Assembly (NCBI RefSeq): GCF_003324165.1
Contig: NW_025407846.1
Location: 124,001-188,000 of the forward strand
Reading direction: 5' to 3'
Length of the DNA: 64,000 nt
Source of the DNA: Naegleria lovaniensis
Taxonomy: Eukaryota > Heterolobosea > Eutetramitea > Acrasida > Naegleriidae
A program made the translations under genes and the position numbers. The notes below the pieces were generated by a model. That model saw only the letters and a program-made list of their open reading frames with translations, made no database searches and was not told the origin of the DNA. Positions 10,756-20,956 of the stretch are shown here, piece by piece (the stretch's first letter is position 1; each line of letters begins with the position of its first letter).

Positions 10756-12923
10756 TTATTTCTTGAGTTGAATCTTATTCTTCAACTCATCCAAAGATTG
10801 ATATTGCTTCTTTTCCAAAATAACTTTGCGAGCATGACTTAACTTGTCTGGAACGTTCCACATCAAAATACCAACAACCTTCTTGTCTCTCAAATAATAA
10901 ACGATACCATTTCCGTAGTTGGATGCAACAACTGGTGCAGCGGATGTCGTCCAGGAGCTTCCATTTTGTTTAACAATTACGTCATCCCAAACAGCATAGG
11001 TGTCGAGACTAGAGTTAATCTCACCAACAGCTTGGAAATGAACGTCACCAATATCGCTCCAGAACATACTGATGTGATGGAATGGCTTCTTGGCATTAGA
11101 GCTCATATTGATACCAGCATGTCTACCAGTGGCTTCAGCATGTTCGTGGTGTTCAGATCTTCTTCTTCCCAAAACAACATCATAGTAGCTCAAGACATCA
11201 CCAGCAACAAAAACATTTTGAACAGCCTCTAATTGAGAGTTGGTAACAATACCACTGTTTTGAGGGTCGATTTCTAAGCCTGCCTCTTCAGCAATATAAG
11301 TGTTGGGGTAGATACCTGTAGTGGTGACTACATAGTCGGCCTCAATCTTTTCACCACTATCGAGAGAAACCACCACTTTATCCTTATTCACGCTTGGTTC
11401 AACATTCACTACGTTTCTATTTGGCTTCAAATCAACACCAGCAGCAACTAAGGTTTGTCTTACACGCTCGCTAAGGTATCTTGGAATCCAACGAGCCAAG
11501 ACATCAGGTTCAAGGTACACTTGGGTAACTTTGGAACCTTTCTTTTCACGAAGCTTGTTGGCCACAGCTGTAATTGTGAGTAATAATCATACAGAAACAT
11601 TGGATCATGTTTGAGGAATCAATATTAGAATGTACATACCATAACTCAACTCAGTACCCAAGAAGCTTCCACCAACTATGATATTTGTCCATGGTCATTA
11701 CATACAATTTCAGTGACATTCATGAATCATTCTGAAATACATACCAATCACAATCTGAAAAGATGATGTTTACCTCAAAAAAATGTTCAATGTGCTTCTT
11801 AGTACTTACGTGTGCATTGTCTTTCTTGGCTACAGCAGCCAATTTCTTGTAATCGTTAATGGATCTGAAAGTGGTTACACTATTTGGGAATAGATCACTA
11901 CCTGGTAATTCTCTTGGTGTTCCTCCTGTTGCAATGAGACACTTTTCATAGCTGTATTGCTTGCCGTCGGAGGTGGTAACAACTTGGTTATGAGTATCCA
12001 ATTGAACGACTTTGGTCTTGGTCAAGAGTGTGGTTGATGGATCAGAATCATAGGCAGATATTGGCTCATACTCAACAGAAGTCTCTTGGCCAAGCCAGTT
12101 CACAAACTTGAGCTCGTCAGCCTTATTCGAACTCCAGAGCTCCTTGGAGAGAGGTGGACGCTCGTAGGGAGCATATTCCTCACCTGTAACGATAAGAACT
12201 TGAGCTGAAGGATCATTCTTCTTGATGGCCTTCAATGCTATAATTTAAAAGTAATTTTCCGTAAAACAACACGTTCGTCATCATCACGTACGACAATATT
12301 GTTCAATGAGACGGTTGGTACGAGAACACCGTTGTCGACAAAACTTACCAGCATAAGAAGCAGTACCACCACCAATTAAAATATACTCTAAATAAATTCA
12401 TCAAGTATTGTTATGAATATAATATGAAAATATTATTATTATATTAAATGTTGCAAATTGCAAATAGAATTCCTAGCGTAAATCACCTGACCTTGTTGTG
12501 TCTCTACATACTGTATTTAGCAGCTTCAGTCTTCTTTGCCGAAGCAACAGTAACATCCCCGGAGTTTCTTTCCTTGTCCTTCTTGATTTCTTCCTTAACT
12601 CTGCGATGTTCAAGATATTCTTCCAAGTTAGGATCTCCATGTTCACGATCACTTCTAATCCAATAATCCACAAACATTGGTGTTAAGACTAAAGGAACTA
12701 ATCCAGCAGCGAGGAAGAGTGGAAGCACTGATGTCTTTCTCTTGTTTTGCAAATATTCAGGTCTGCTTCCGTACTCATTAAAATATTTCTCTTTATCTGC
12801 GTTTGATTTAAACCTTCTTGTCACTTTCTCAAAGTTCTTTCCGTTATTGTTATGTTTGGTGAAGAAGCTGCTTGATCTCTGAAAGAGAGAACGGGCAGCA
12901 GAGGTAGACGCTTTGGAGAACAT
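10756..12923 (-). CDS. AIF: Apoptosis-inducing factor (mitochondrial FAD/NADH oxidoreductase), 6 exons
   Basis: Exons: 12923-12512, 12387-12349 (39 nt), 12237-11810, 11754-11745 (10 nt), 11675-11640 (36 nt), 11567-10756; all introns are GT-AG and phases match, giving 578 residues. The N-terminus has a mitochondrial presequence (MFSKASTSAARSLFQRSSS) and a membrane segment (LPLFLAAGLVPLVLTPMF). The FAD-binding motif is YILIGGGTASYA, spanning exons 2-3, followed by the AIF signature YERPPLSKELW. The NAD-binding motif IVIVGGSFLGTELSY is assembled from exons 4 and 5. The second FAD motif is NVFVAGDV. In other eukaryotes AIF sits in the inner membrane and supports import and assembly of respiratory complexes, notably complex I. 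It is head to head with NDUFA9. Confidence 0.92.
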
Positions 12924-12931
12924 TTTTTTTG

Positions 12932-13009
12932 TTTACAACAACAAAATTCTCCGTTCAGTGCTATGAAACTATTAATGCTATCGATGGTTTTTAGTGTTGT
13001 TGTTGTAAA
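12932..13009. promoter_or_regulatory. 13-bp inverted repeat in the AIF/NDUFA9 divergent promoter
   Basis: TTTACAACAACAA at 12932-12944 and its exact reverse complement TTGTTGTTGTAAA at 12997-13009 lie symmetrically in the 167-bp space between the two start codons. Such symmetry suggests a shared bidirectional control region. Function is inferred only. Confidence 0.4.
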
Positions 13010-13090
13010 TGTTGCATAGTATGATTCTAATGATGAGTTCTTGTTTTTGGATTTGAATTTCTTGTTATTATCGTTAGTGAAAAATAAAAA

Positions 13091-14364
13091 ATGATGAAGC
13101 GAGTTGCATCAAGAATTGTGAGCGGTCAAGCCACAAAGAAGAATTTTTCATCTGCCATGATGATTCACCATCAACCACAACAAAATGTAAATATCGATTT
13201 TATATAATATTTGGATGCATCATCACCATTTTCTCTTCATTTTATAGTGTTATTCTTCATCGGCAAGAAATGTCAAACCAACAGTGACCATCTTTGGAGG
13301 CAATGGATTTGTTGGACAACAAATTTTGAATCGTATTGCTTCTCAATGCGAGAAAGTTATTATCGCTTGTAGAGGAGTCTCCCAATTTGAACATACTGCT
13401 AGAAACTTTGGTAGGTTGGCTTTCAATATGGATTGTTGTGCTGAAAATAATAATTTATCGTCCATTATATTCCCTTGCGCCCGTTGTGTATTTAAACTAT
13501 TTGATTTGATTTTATGGATATTTGCGGAAATAATGTCATCATTTGATGCTTGTATCACCATAACCATCAGACAATGTTAGCGTCGTCTATTCTGACGTTG
13601 CCGATAAGGATACAATTGACAGTGCAATTTACGGAAGTGATGTTGTTATTAATCTTGTTGGGCTTCTTTATGAAAGCGACAATACTTTTGTTGAGGCTCA
13701 TATTGATGGAGCCAACAATATTTCTCATAGTGCCCATAGATTAGGTGTTGATCAAATGATTCAATTCAGTTTCCTCAATTCCGAGCTCGATTCACCATCA
13801 TGGTGGTCGGACACTCGTTTCAGATCGGAGGATATTGTCTATTCCAATTTCCCAACAGCAACATTTGTAAAGCCAAGTATTATGTTTGATAAGAAGGAAA
13901 ATGTCTTTTCTGGTGCTTACATTAACAGACTCAGAAGAACTCCTTTGAGATTCCTACCAGTAATTCCTGTTCCTTTACATGACGCTAAACTTCAACCTGT
14001 TTTTGTGAATGATGTTATTGATGCTGTCGAGAAGGTCATTTTCTCCAAAGTGGAAGAAACTAAGGGAAAGAGCTTGTATTTGGCAGGACCAGAAGAAATG
14101 TCACTTCAACAAATGATGTCAAAAGCCTTTGGAAGACCAGCCATACCAGTCTGGTATCCAGTATTTGATTTTATTCTTGGATGTACACAAATGTTACCAA
14201 ACCCTGTTGTCACTCGTGACCAATTCCTTGTTTTGAAGCAACACGGAGGTGATTTAACTCTTGCTTCCACATTGGAAAGAGTAGTTGAACCATCTGCAAA
14301 GAAGGCTATCATGACATTTGAAGATTTAGATATCAAACCCAAGTCTTTGACCTCTCAATATTAA
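13091..14364 (+). CDS. NDUFA9: NADH dehydrogenase complex I subunit NDUFA9 (39 kDa)
   Basis: Exons 13091-13186, 13248-13410 and 13571-14364, with GT-AG introns of 61 and 160 nt, give 350 residues. The first 35 residues form a mitochondrial presequence (MMKRVASRIVSGQATKKNFS). The mature part starts with an atypical short-chain dehydrogenase Rossmann motif, VTIFGGNGFVGQQILNRI, and continues with DVVINLVGLLYES and FVNDVIDAVEKVI, all typical of the 39-kDa accessory subunit, which binds NADPH at the edge of the matrix arm. Length is near that of human NDUFA9 (377). It shares a promoter with AIF. Confidence 0.92.
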
Positions 14365-14629
14365 TTCTTTTCTCCCTAATAATACAAGAGTGGGAGCATG
14401 AAAACTCTCTTGTATATTCGATAATGAACAATTCCAAATAAAATTGGGTTTCAGCTTTAAAAATCAGCCTTTCATAAACAACAGTGTCACTCTGGAAGTT
14501 TGTTTCAACAACCAAATGATGAAATACTATGCATGATCACAGACCAAGCAGTTGTCCCTTTCAAGAAGTGTTGTATGGGCCCAGGTCAAAGACCGCCATT
14601 TCTTTACAACAATTTTTAAATTCAAAAAA

Positions 14630-16512
14630 ATGTTTGGTTCGGAATCAAAAGGCAGAGCCATCAATCTTCGCAACTTCTCGGCCCACAAGAAACAAGTGTT
14701 GTGTTCAAAAATTGGGCGTAAATCTGGTCAGATTGTAGCAACTGGAGGTGAAGATGCATTAGTAAAATTATGGCATGTGGCTAACGACGAGCCCTTAATG
14801 TCGTTGGCAGGACATAAGAGTCCGATCACTTGTATTACTTTCAACAGTACGGAGGATGTTGTTATTGCTGGCTCAGAGAGTGGGTCCATTAGATTATGGG
14901 ACTTAAACTCGGAACAGCCAACATCATCAAAAACATTTCAGGGCGGCCATAGGTCAGCAGTGACTTGTGTTGATTTTCATCCTTTCGCTTCTGAATACTT
15001 TGCAACAGGATCGCTTGACACAAACGTAAAAGTATGGGATTCAAGAGTTAAAAAAGACGTGCAGTCACATAGAGGAGAATCAGAAAATTATAAGGAACCA
15101 ATTTCATCGTTAAGATTTACCCCAGACGGCAAGTGGATTGTCGCCGGAGGAGAAGATGGAACCATCAAAATTTATGATATCACAACTGGTAAAAAGTTTG
15201 GACAAATTCAGAGTCACAGATCGACAGTTACCACCATTGATTTTCACCCCTCTGAATTTTACTTGGCAACAGGAAGTGCAGACAGAACTGTTCAAGTGCT
15301 GAGCTTGGAGGACACAATTGAGGTTGTTTCAAAGTCTGACATTTTCCCATCAGGAGTGAAGTCAGTACAATTTAGTCCTGAGGATGGATCAGTGCTGTTA
15401 TCTATCTGTGATGAGGGAATGAAGGTTCATGCTTGGAACTCTGCCAACATGCGTTGTATAGATACCATTGATGCCAAGTGGGGTAACATTAGCGACGTCA
15501 ATCTTCATCAAGGTCTTAATCAAATATTTGCAGTAAGTGCCAATCCAACTGTAACGGGATATGTAGGTATTTGGGTGATACCAGTTGATTCTGTGAGGCC
15601 GTGGTACAATGGTCAAGAAGACAAGAAGATGCATTTCTCTCCTCAAGTGACCAAGGAAATGGTAAATGAGACTCTTAATAGCTCAACTGAGGATGTGTTA
15701 AATGAAATACGAAATAGAAAACCTGTGAGTGTGGCAACTACAACCACCAACAGAGGAGAGGTTATCACAGTGACCAAAGTTTCTGGGAAAGAAGAACACC
15801 TGTGTTGGGCGGACCTCAAACACCACCAAGTGAGGTTATCGTATCGTCGAAAAGAAAGGAGCCAGCCAATATTGATATTGATTCTTTCGTTCCAGTAAGT
15901 ATTCCGTCTATGCGCAAGTTGATCAATTTGGTAACTTGAATGAAGAAGGGAGAGGCTTTCTCTGAGCTCGACGATGATCAAATCATAGAAGAAATAATGA
16001 AATCCCACCAAAAAATGTCAAGTGCCATGACGAATAGATTGAATAATTTAAAAATCGTACGAAGAATTTGGATTGATCAGGGAGATTCAAAGGAAGCCAT
16101 TAAGGCTCTTGTAAAAATGAAAGATTTGCCGCTTGCATCCGATATGTTAGGGCAGCTGTTACGTCCAGAGTGTAAAAAGCATTTAACTCTTGAATTATGT
16201 TCTCTCCTTTTACCAGTAATTATTGACCTCATAAAGGAAAATTATGAGGAACACATATCAACCGCACTCAAAGCATCCATGTTGCTGTATTCAAGCTTCT
16301 CAGGAATGATTGAAGAAAATTTACAACTATTTAATAGTAATCCAAATATTGCACAAATGGATATTAATGCAGAGGCAAGAATTTCAAAATGTCAAGCATG
16401 CAAAAGAGGTTTCGGAGAAGTGAAGCGCATTATAATAGAAAGAGCAGCTGATTTCTCGCAAATGACAGATCTTGCTTTGTTATCGAGGAGAGTTGTAAAG
16501 GCGATCAAATAA
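14630..16512 (+). CDS. KATNB1: Katanin p80 WD40 subunit B1, one-base frameshift
   Basis: Regulatory subunit of the microtubule-severing ATPase katanin. The ATG at 14630 follows seven A. Residues 1-310 form WD40 repeats (GGEDALVKLW, GSESGSIRLWD, TGSLDTNVKVWD, GGEDGTIKIYD, TGSADRTVQV). The C-terminal 180 residues are the con80 domain that binds p60 (QIIEEIMKSHQKMSSAMTNR onward). Between them the frame shifts at 15791-15796: VTKVSGKE continues one base off as RTPVLGGPQTPPSEVIV. One added A in the GAAGAA stretch repairs it. A GT-AG intron (15895-15945 or -15948) precedes con80. The corrected length is 610 residues, near human KATNB1 (655). Confidence 0.87.
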
Positions 16513-16517
16513 ATTAT

Positions 16518-16820
16518 TCACTCTTGCCACAATTTGAGTTTGAAGATCGTATCTGTCTTTTTGTCATGATAATTGGAGATGTGGGAGGTGAGGATCATTA
16601 AAGGTCCAATTTTTTGATTTCTTTCTCCGTAAGTAACAAGTCGAGTTGTTGATAATTTAAATGTGTCCGAGGTGTTTACTAGAAGCGGAATTTGCTTTAA
16701 CAAAAGGTTGTCAATAAAATCTAGAGATGGAGTTTTTAGAAACGTTTCAGTGTGGTCATTGATGATAGTGGGCTTGTTAGAAGGAGAATCTAAAAATCTA
16801 GAGAGTGACGATGATGCCAT
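16518..16820 (-). CDS. Small unknown protein, 100 aa
   Basis: Single exon; the ATG at 16820 follows CAAAAA, the normal start context. The protein has a Ser-rich start (MASSSLSRFLDSPSNKP), a middle helix and a C-terminal half that looks like beta strands (FKLSTTRLVTYGERNQKIG; TDTIFKLKLWQE). I recognise no family; a small OB-fold or clamp-loader accessory type protein is possible but unsupported. Its stop lies 5 bp from the katanin p80 stop on the other strand. Confidence 0.6.
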   Translation of the reverse strand: MASSSLSRFLDSPSNKPTIINDHTETFLKTPSLDFIDNLLLKQIPLLVNTSDTFKLSTTRLVTYGERNQKIGPLMILTSHISNYHDKKTDTIFKLKLWQE

Positions 16821-16905
16821 TTTTTGTTGATGAAATTATTATAATCGGGACGAAATTCATAATCAAATATTGTAGATGAAAATAACAATTAGCTGATGTA
16901 TCATA

Positions 16906-17172
16906 TTACAAAAACTCCCAATGATGTCTGCACAATGGGCATGTTTGGTCTTCTGTTGGCTTTGTTTCCAGCCATTTGGCAATACAGGTGAGATGGAAGG
17001 CATGTTTGCACTTGCCCCATACCACTGGACAATCATCACCAGGCTGTTGAAGCTTGCTAGCTCCGTCTGGAGAGAGTCCGTCCAAAGGCCAATGGCAAAT
17101 ACCACATACTTCATCGGGACTCTTCCAAGTCCATGAAGCAACAAAATGCGCTCTCTTGATTCTAATTTTCAT
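16906..17172 (-). CDS. APC11: Anaphase-promoting complex RING subunit APC11
   Basis: RING-H2 catalytic subunit of the APC/C ubiquitin ligase; with the cullin APC2 it recruits the E2 and drives anaphase and mitotic exit. At 88 residues it matches the family (human 84). Visible features are MKIRIKRAHFVASWTW, the first zinc ligands in CGICHWPLDG, GDDCPVVWGKCKHAFHLTCI with the Cys-His-His ligands, W in IAKWLE, and CPLCRHHWEF at the end. The start follows seven A. It is head to head with VPS28, 168 bp apart. Confidence 0.95.
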   Translation of the reverse strand: MKIRIKRAHFVASWTWKSPDEVCGICHWPLDGLSPDGASKLQQPGDDCPVVWGKCKHAFHLTCIAKWLETKPTEDQTCPLCRHHWEFL

Positions 17173-17340
17173 TTTTTTGTTTTAGAAAACCAATAATATT
17201 AGGTTCATGTGTACGAGAAAATTGGATATCTAAAAACCACGTGTCCTCTACCACTGGTAATACATTGCATTAACAAGATCATCCTTGTACCCAAGTTCAA
17301 CGACCCGAATCGAATTCAAATTCCAATTTAAAAATAAAAA

Positions 17341-18269
17341 ATGCAGCGAACCTTCAGTTATTCAAGCCAGCAATACGGAACTTCAACACCTCCTCCATCT
17401 TCGTCGGGTGTGCCTTCAACAGCATCCTCGTCCTCATCGATATCACCTGTAAATAGCGGATCATCATCCGTTTCCCCATCCCAACAAAAAACTGGTTCCC
17501 AAGAGAAAGTTAAATTATTTGAAAATAGAAAGGAAAGAGAAAAGTATGAAAATATGGCTGAATTATATTCTTTGATTGTTTCTGTGGAAAGGTTAGAAAA
17601 AGCCTATGTAAAGGATTCCATCGTAGCCAATGAATATGCGGAAGCTTGTAGAAAGCTAATTGCAAAATTTAAAACAATTCAGCCAATTGTTTCGGCAGAT
17701 GTACCAGATATTGAACGATTCATGAAAGAATATAGATTGGATTGTCCTGCAGCAACTAACCGATTACTTAAAGTTGGTGTTCCAGCAACAGTTGAACACG
17801 GAGGAAAAGACCCTCAATCATCGACTGTTAAATTGATCGCACAAGCAACACAATACTTTATCACCGTAATGGATACCATAAAACTCGGATTGTTAGCCAA
17901 AGATCAGTTAGCTCCGATTTTGGTTGATCTCATGGATTGCCTGAATTCGTTACATATCAAAGACTTTGAAGGAAAGACAAAAATTAGACAATACAACCAC
18001 ACGGTCTGAATTACCCCCCCTGCGCAATCGAGAGGGGTACTCAACTGTCACAGCGCAGCTGGCTCGCAAAAAATTTTTTAATTTCTCTGGTGTAAGGAAT
18101 TACTTCGCGCAACCTTTTCTCAAGAAATTTGTGAAGAGTGGTTGTATTGGATTGGACTGTTACTTTTAACCAAATGAAGGCTCATGAAAGCTTGGATGAG
18201 GAACAATCACGACAATTATATTATGATGTAGAACAGGCTTATAACCAATTCCACAAGGTGTTGCAATAG
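17341..18269 (+). CDS. VPS28: ESCRT-I subunit VPS28, interrupted by a 161-nt insert
   Basis: VPS28 is part of ESCRT-I, which sorts ubiquitinated membrane proteins into multivesicular bodies. The ATG follows ATAAAAA. After a Ser/Pro/Gln-rich N-terminus the ESCRT-I core helices start at KVKLFENRKEREKYENMAE. The C-terminal four-helix domain, which binds ESCRT-II, starts near DPQSSTVKLIAQATQYF. It stays in frame to DFEGKTKIR (codon ending 17988) and then runs into a stop at 18007. The expected continuation DWTVTFNQMKAHESLDEEQS starts at 18150 and ends at a TAG at 18267-18269. Deleting exactly 17989-18149 gives a 255-residue protein that aligns to my recollection of human VPS28 without gaps across the junction. 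See the insert entry. Confidence 0.85.
17989..18149. other. Intron-like insert with 12-bp terminal inverted repeat, not GT-AG
   Basis: The insert starts CAATACAACCAC (17989-18000) and ends GTGGTTGTATTG (18138-18149), perfect reverse complements. No GT start or AG end exists that keeps the VPS28 frame. Inside are further complementary pairs: CTGCGC near 18019 with GCGCAG near 18053; ACCCC with GGGGT; AATTTCT near 18080 with AGAAATT near 18125. The RNA could therefore fold into a closed multi-stem structure. No target-site duplication fits: removing any extra flanking copy breaks the frame. The options are a non-spliceosomal or non-canonical intron with paired ends, a small element removed precisely, or an inserted element that inactivates the gene. 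Confidence 0.6.
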
Positions 18270-18431
18270 TTCCACAAATGGATTTGGAATTGTTTCACAA
18301 CCATCTAATCTTGGTTTGTGTTGTCAGAATTATTCCATGAATGTGTCATCTTGTAAATTTTCAAAATAATAATTTAATATTTTGTAAAAACAAATATCAG
18401 ATTTGTGCGTAGTTGTCGTCGTGCAAAGATA

Positions 18432-18857
18432 TTATTTCTGTTGTACGCTTCCGGCTTTTTGTTGTTGAATCTTTTGGAAAATGTTCCTAAAGTTTTCTTC
18501 TTCTGCTTCAATTCTCTTGAAGATGGATGTTCTTGTCTCTTGAAGCTTTTTCAGCTCGGCTTCACAATATTCAATATTTCTACCAATATCTTCCTTCAAA
18601 GAACCCTTGCTTTTGGTGATATACATTCGTCCGATGGCTTTGTAGGTTGGAGTTTCTTCGGGAAGCCTTTCCACTTCAGCAAGAGTGAGTGTTGCCATTC
18701 TCTTCTCCCTTTCCAAGAGTTGTGTTTGAGTGATATTGTTTGATCTGTGTTTATACAACTCGAAGAGTTTATTTTCAGAATCTACATATAATTCCTCATC
18801 TTCGGTCAGTGTTTTGATGGGAGCTTTTGATGTTGCAGCAGTTGTTGTAGTGGACAT
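18432..18857 (-). CDS. PFDN1: Prefoldin subunit 1 (beta type)
   Basis: Prefoldin is the hexameric jellyfish-shaped chaperone that passes nascent actin and tubulin to CCT. This 141-residue protein has the beta-subunit pattern: a first helix (EDEELYVDSENKLFELYKHR), the hairpin segment MATLTLAEVERLPEETPTYKAIGRMYI and a second coiled helix (EDIGRNIEYCEAELKKLQE). The hairpin and the GRMYI/GRMFI motif match PFDN1. It is slightly longer than human PFDN1 (122) because of a Thr/Ala-rich N-terminus. The start follows ATAAAAA. It is head to head with the F-box gene, 190 bp apart. Confidence 0.85.
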   Translation of the reverse strand: MSTTTTAATSKAPIKTLTEDEELYVDSENKLFELYKHRSNNITQTQLLEREKRMATLTLAEVERLPEETPTYKAIGRMYITKSKGSLKEDIGRNIEYCEAELKKLQETRTSIFKRIEAEEENFRNIFQKIQQQKAGSVQQK

Positions 18858-19047
18858 TTTTTATGTGTTTGTTGGTTGTATTCGACACCCTTTGAAAATG
18901 AATGAAAAGACTTGTCGTCATCATCATGCTTCAACAGTGATTCAAAACCATGTAATGGATATCAAAGTGAGGCTTGTTTGTTGAAGAGGTGGTTTTGACT
19001 TTCACACTTCATACAGTTTTTGTGATGAATAAATTAAATTCAAAAAA

Positions 19048-20931
19048 ATGTCTCCTCTGGTCGATGAACTTCCTCATGACATTCTCTTTCATATTTTCAC
19101 AAGTTATTGCACTCCAGACCAATATTTAAATGGTCTGATGCTTGTATGCAAACATTGGAATGAACTCACAGAGTATGAAATGTTTTGGGTTGCTACTCTC
19201 AAACAATCTCTCCGAGCTCAAATTCAACTCTCATCACAACAGGAAATTCAAGAAATGGAGAGCTTGCTGCAAGACGATGCTCAAGGTTCCTCTGTATTTC
19301 AAGCTGGATTCATTTCAAAGAAAGATATTCAGAAAGAACGGGAACGTTTTATAAAGTCCATGGAAGTCAGAGAGAAAATTCTCATCATAAATTTATTGCC
19401 TTTTACAAAAAGAAAAGAAACCAATGCCGACATATTTGGCAAGGTTTACAAGCAACGTACTGTTCAATTTTTGAAAGAGAGATCGAAAAGAAGAGTTGCA
19501 TTGGAGCTAGTGAAAAAGATCATTTCAATTCAAAATCGTGTCTCATTGCATAATCAGGATGAAAATTTTGATGTATATTTTGAATATGGATGGGAGGATG
19601 TTGTTTCATTCATTGAAAATCATCCCATCTATGACAGAGAACAGATATGCAGTATTTCTATATTGAACATTTCTGAGGGCTTGTGTCATCTTTTCTTGAA
19701 GAGTTGTAAACTGTATTTAAAAAGTTGGGAGTTTTCTGAAAAACGAACGAGATTCTTTGCAAAAATGGTTGAATATTTTGTTGTGAAATGTAATGTACCC
19801 ATTAGTCCTCTCATGGACGCATTATTTTCACTTGGGTGCCAAGAAATATTTATTGAGAAAGACGACGAGTTTTCAGAGCATGGTGAATTGTGTTACTGCT
19901 CAGGACTATTTAACAAGTTTGAAAGCGAACTCAAAAGCTCTAGCAAAGGAGGAGTGTCGAAGACCATATTCAAGACACTGATTCAAAACACTGCTTTCAA
20001 CAGAAAAGGATCTGGACATGTTACTACCAAGTTTGTGCGATTGTTACTATCCAAAAAGCTTGTAAAGCTTAAAGAAACAATGGTAGAACCTTATTTGCAA
20101 GATATGCATATGCCATCATTCATGGCAAGACCAAATTATGAGTTATTGCAAACCTTGTATTTGGACATTGGTATCCAACATATGAAAACATTTAATGAGA
20201 ATGAGTTTGTTGAGTCATTACTCCGTAATTCGATCAGAGAATATGCTCATTTGCAGAAAATTCACGAATTGGTTCCGTTCTTAAGAAAATGTAAAGAACA
20301 ACTTGGTATCAATTTTTCTCATCCCAGAGCTCTCTATGCTGCAGTATCGCGAGGCCATGATTCCTTTGGAGCTCTCAAATTTATTGTTGACGAATGCAAT
20401 GTAGATGTGAATGTTGACCTTTCGCCAAATGCAGGTGCTCTACCACTGGCCATTTACAATTCTGTGTCTGGAACCAATCTTGATTCGATTTTGTTCCTTA
20501 TTGAAAAAGGAGCTACTATATCAGAGAGCAATATTGGAACCTATGAAGGATTAACAATGGACCAACTGTTGTCAAATTTCATTTGTGACATGAAAGATTT
20601 CTTGCCAACTTGCAAACTACTGATTGAAAAGTTTGGATTGAAACCAGACGCCTTTGCATTTTTATATAACTTGGGCTATTGTGACACGGTAACTGGTTAT
20701 ACTGTGGATTCAATCTTGGAAATTTTAGACTTCTTTGACCAAGCAGGATCCTCGATTACGGCCAACAAGGAAGATGCTAAACATGCATTAGAACATGTTT
20801 TCAATCGATGGTGTGAATTATCTTTTATTGCACAAGATCAGAAATTGCTGAAACACGAGTTTGCAGCAAGAGTTTTTGAAAAGTACGGTATTATATTGGA
20901 AGAGAGAACAGACGACAGAGATTTCATGTAA
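19048..20931 (+). CDS. F-box protein with ankyrin-like C-terminal half
   Basis: Single-exon gene of 627 residues; the ATG follows seven A. Residues 5-50 form an F-box (VDELPHDILFHIFTSYCTPDQYLNGLMLVCKHWNELTEYEMFW, in parts), which would bind Skp1 in an SCF ubiquitin ligase. The rest is helical; from about residue 425 it shows degenerate ankyrin-like units (HPRALYAAVSRGHDSFGALK; ALPLAIYNSVSGTNLDSIL; FLIEKGATI). This would be the substrate-binding part. Naegleria-type genomes carry many such F-box/ankyrin proteins. The stop lies 25 bp from that of RPC5 on the other strand. Confidence 0.75.
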   Translation: MSPLVDELPHDILFHIFTSYCTPDQYLNGLMLVCKHWNELTEYEMFWVATLKQSLRAQIQLSSQQEIQEMESLLQDDAQGSSVFQAGFISKKDIQKERERFIKSMEVREKILIINLLPFTKRKETNADIFGKVYKQRTVQFLKERSKRRVALELVKKIISIQNRVSLHNQDENFDVYFEYGWEDVVSFIENHPIYDREQICSISILNISEGLCHLFLKSCKLYLKSWEFSEKRTRFFAKMVEYFVVKCNVPISPLMDALFSLGCQEIFIEKDDEFSEHGELCYCSGLFNKFESELKSSSKGGVSKTIFKTLIQNTAFNRKGSGHVTTKFVRLLLSKKLVKLKETMVEPYLQDMHMPSFMARPNYELLQTLYLDIGIQHMKTFNENEFVESLLRNSIREYAHLQKIHELVPFLRKCKEQLGINFSHPRALYAAVSRGHDSFGALKFIVDECNVDVNVDLSPNAGALPLAIYNSVSGTNLDSILFLIEKGATISESNIGTYEGLTMDQLLSNFICDMKDFLPTCKLLIEKFGLKPDAFAFLYNLGYCDTVTGYTVDSILEILDFFDQAGSSITANKEDAKHALEHVFNRWCELSFIAQDQKLLKHEFAARVFEKYGIILEERTDDRDFM

Positions 20932-20956
20932 GGATAATTTAATTGAGTTGGTTCCC

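Noticed and set aside
18004-18138. The VPS28 break as an ordinary GT-AG intron
   Set aside because: The GT at 18004 is in phase 0, but none of the AG acceptors before 18150 leaves the needed phase, and such splicing would add residues that spoil the gapless family match.
17966-18169. A 67-codon frame running through the VPS28 insert
   Set aside because: It is out of frame with VPS28, has no family likeness and joins unrelated flanks; an open frame of this length is expected by chance. It does not explain the conserved VPS28 sequence on both sides.
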